Shown: piece after piece, positions 63,818-64,000 of the stretch
Numbering within the stretch: the first letter of the stretch is position 1
How the letters are laid out: each line of letters starts with the position of its first letter
Assembly: GCA_937990185.1 (NCBI GenBank)
Contig: CALKBI010000061.1
Location: 1-64,000 of the forward strand
Length of the DNA: 64,000 nt
Source: an uncultured Neomegalonema sp.
Lineage (GTDB): Bacteria; Pseudomonadota; Alphaproteobacteria; Rhodobacterales; Rhodobacteraceae
Direction: 5' to 3'
Translations under genes and position numbers: made by a program
Notes under the pieces: generated by a model
Told to the model about the DNA's origin: nothing
What the model saw: only the letters and a program-made list of their open reading frames with translations
The model's database searches: none

Positions 63818-64000
63818 CAGAGCGGCAGTGATTTTAGGACAAAGCGCGCCTGATCTGAAATGGCGTGAAACGCTAAGCAGGATTCTTAAAAGGGCATGTT
63901 CCAAAGAAAATGCGTCGAAGTGCCATTGCAGACTCTCCGACGCATCAAATTTTCAGGCCAAAAAACGCTTCAAGATTTAATTAAAGCGCTTTAGTTCAGC

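Noticed and set aside
63714-63980. An 88-codon frame at the window end
   Set aside because: It overlaps the end of the SDR gene in another frame and has no family features. The 3' 180 bp contain only a weak hairpin.

Overview
The window is a chromosomal segment of an alphaproteobacterium. The most likely home is the Caulobacterales/Maricaulales/Hyphomonadaceae side of the class. This rests on gene content and order: hdaA next to ppk, the argS-SPOR-nagZ-scpA-scpB string, the long-form dcd, the DUF177-rpmF-plsX-fabH-ihfA-merR string, an LdtR-type MarR regulator, and nrdR-ribD with ribE-ribH-nusB. I made no database search, so the placement is inference.

Layout. 1-276: a tandem 110-bp repeat (array A). 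281-2451: DUF2805 gene, small membrane protein and dgt on the minus strand, divergent from erpA. 2601-7983: XRE regulator, sdhE, LdtR-like regulator, RodZ-like protein, ispG, GNAT and DUF1499 genes. 8086-9802: fasciclin protein, and a minus-strand pair with a 2OG-Fe(II) oxygenase. 9917-15568: argS, SPOR protein, nagZ, scpA, scpB. 15606-20945: minus-strand housekeeping run dcd, tRNA-Pro(GGG), merR, ihfA, fabH, plsX, rpmF, DUF177. 21094-25661: bamE, a four-gene Zrg-type zinc operon behind a palindromic Zur-like box, and a cytochrome c. 25810-28630: MFS, nusB, ribH, ribE.

28631-33853 is an accessory island that separates ribE from ribD. It holds an SdrD-B-like protein, a gene split by a complete 2028-bp IS1595-family element (8-bp target duplication, terminal inverted repeats, three passenger ORFs), a second inverted array of the 110-bp repeat (array B) carrying a REP-like hairpin pair, and an unknown protein. 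ribD and nrdR follow.

36157-41448 encodes a secreted 1763-residue protein made almost wholly of 23-residue repeats with a C-terminal peptidoglycan-binding domain. An acidic block of about 32 repeats is followed by a strongly basic block of about 24.5 repeats in the same register. After nadK comes a signalling cluster (42539-49743): membrane-anchored coiled-coil scaffold, Rab/Ras-like small GTPase, soluble histidine kinase, sigma54-type response regulator and an ExeA-like AAA ATPase with a transmembrane segment. I regard the giant repeat protein and this GTPase/two-component/ExeA cluster as the best candidates for undescribed biology.

49915-63817 returns to core and metabolic genes: hdaA, ppk, a Sel1-repeat protein, a phosphate acyl/acetyltransferase, two paralogous YceI proteins (one fused to cytochrome c), maeB, a long acyl-CoA dehydrogenase with an MBL-fold hydrolase, a DM13 lipoprotein and an SDR oxidoreductase. 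Cell-envelope functions recur through the window (RodZ-like, LdtR-like, NagZ, SPOR, BamE, the giant protein).
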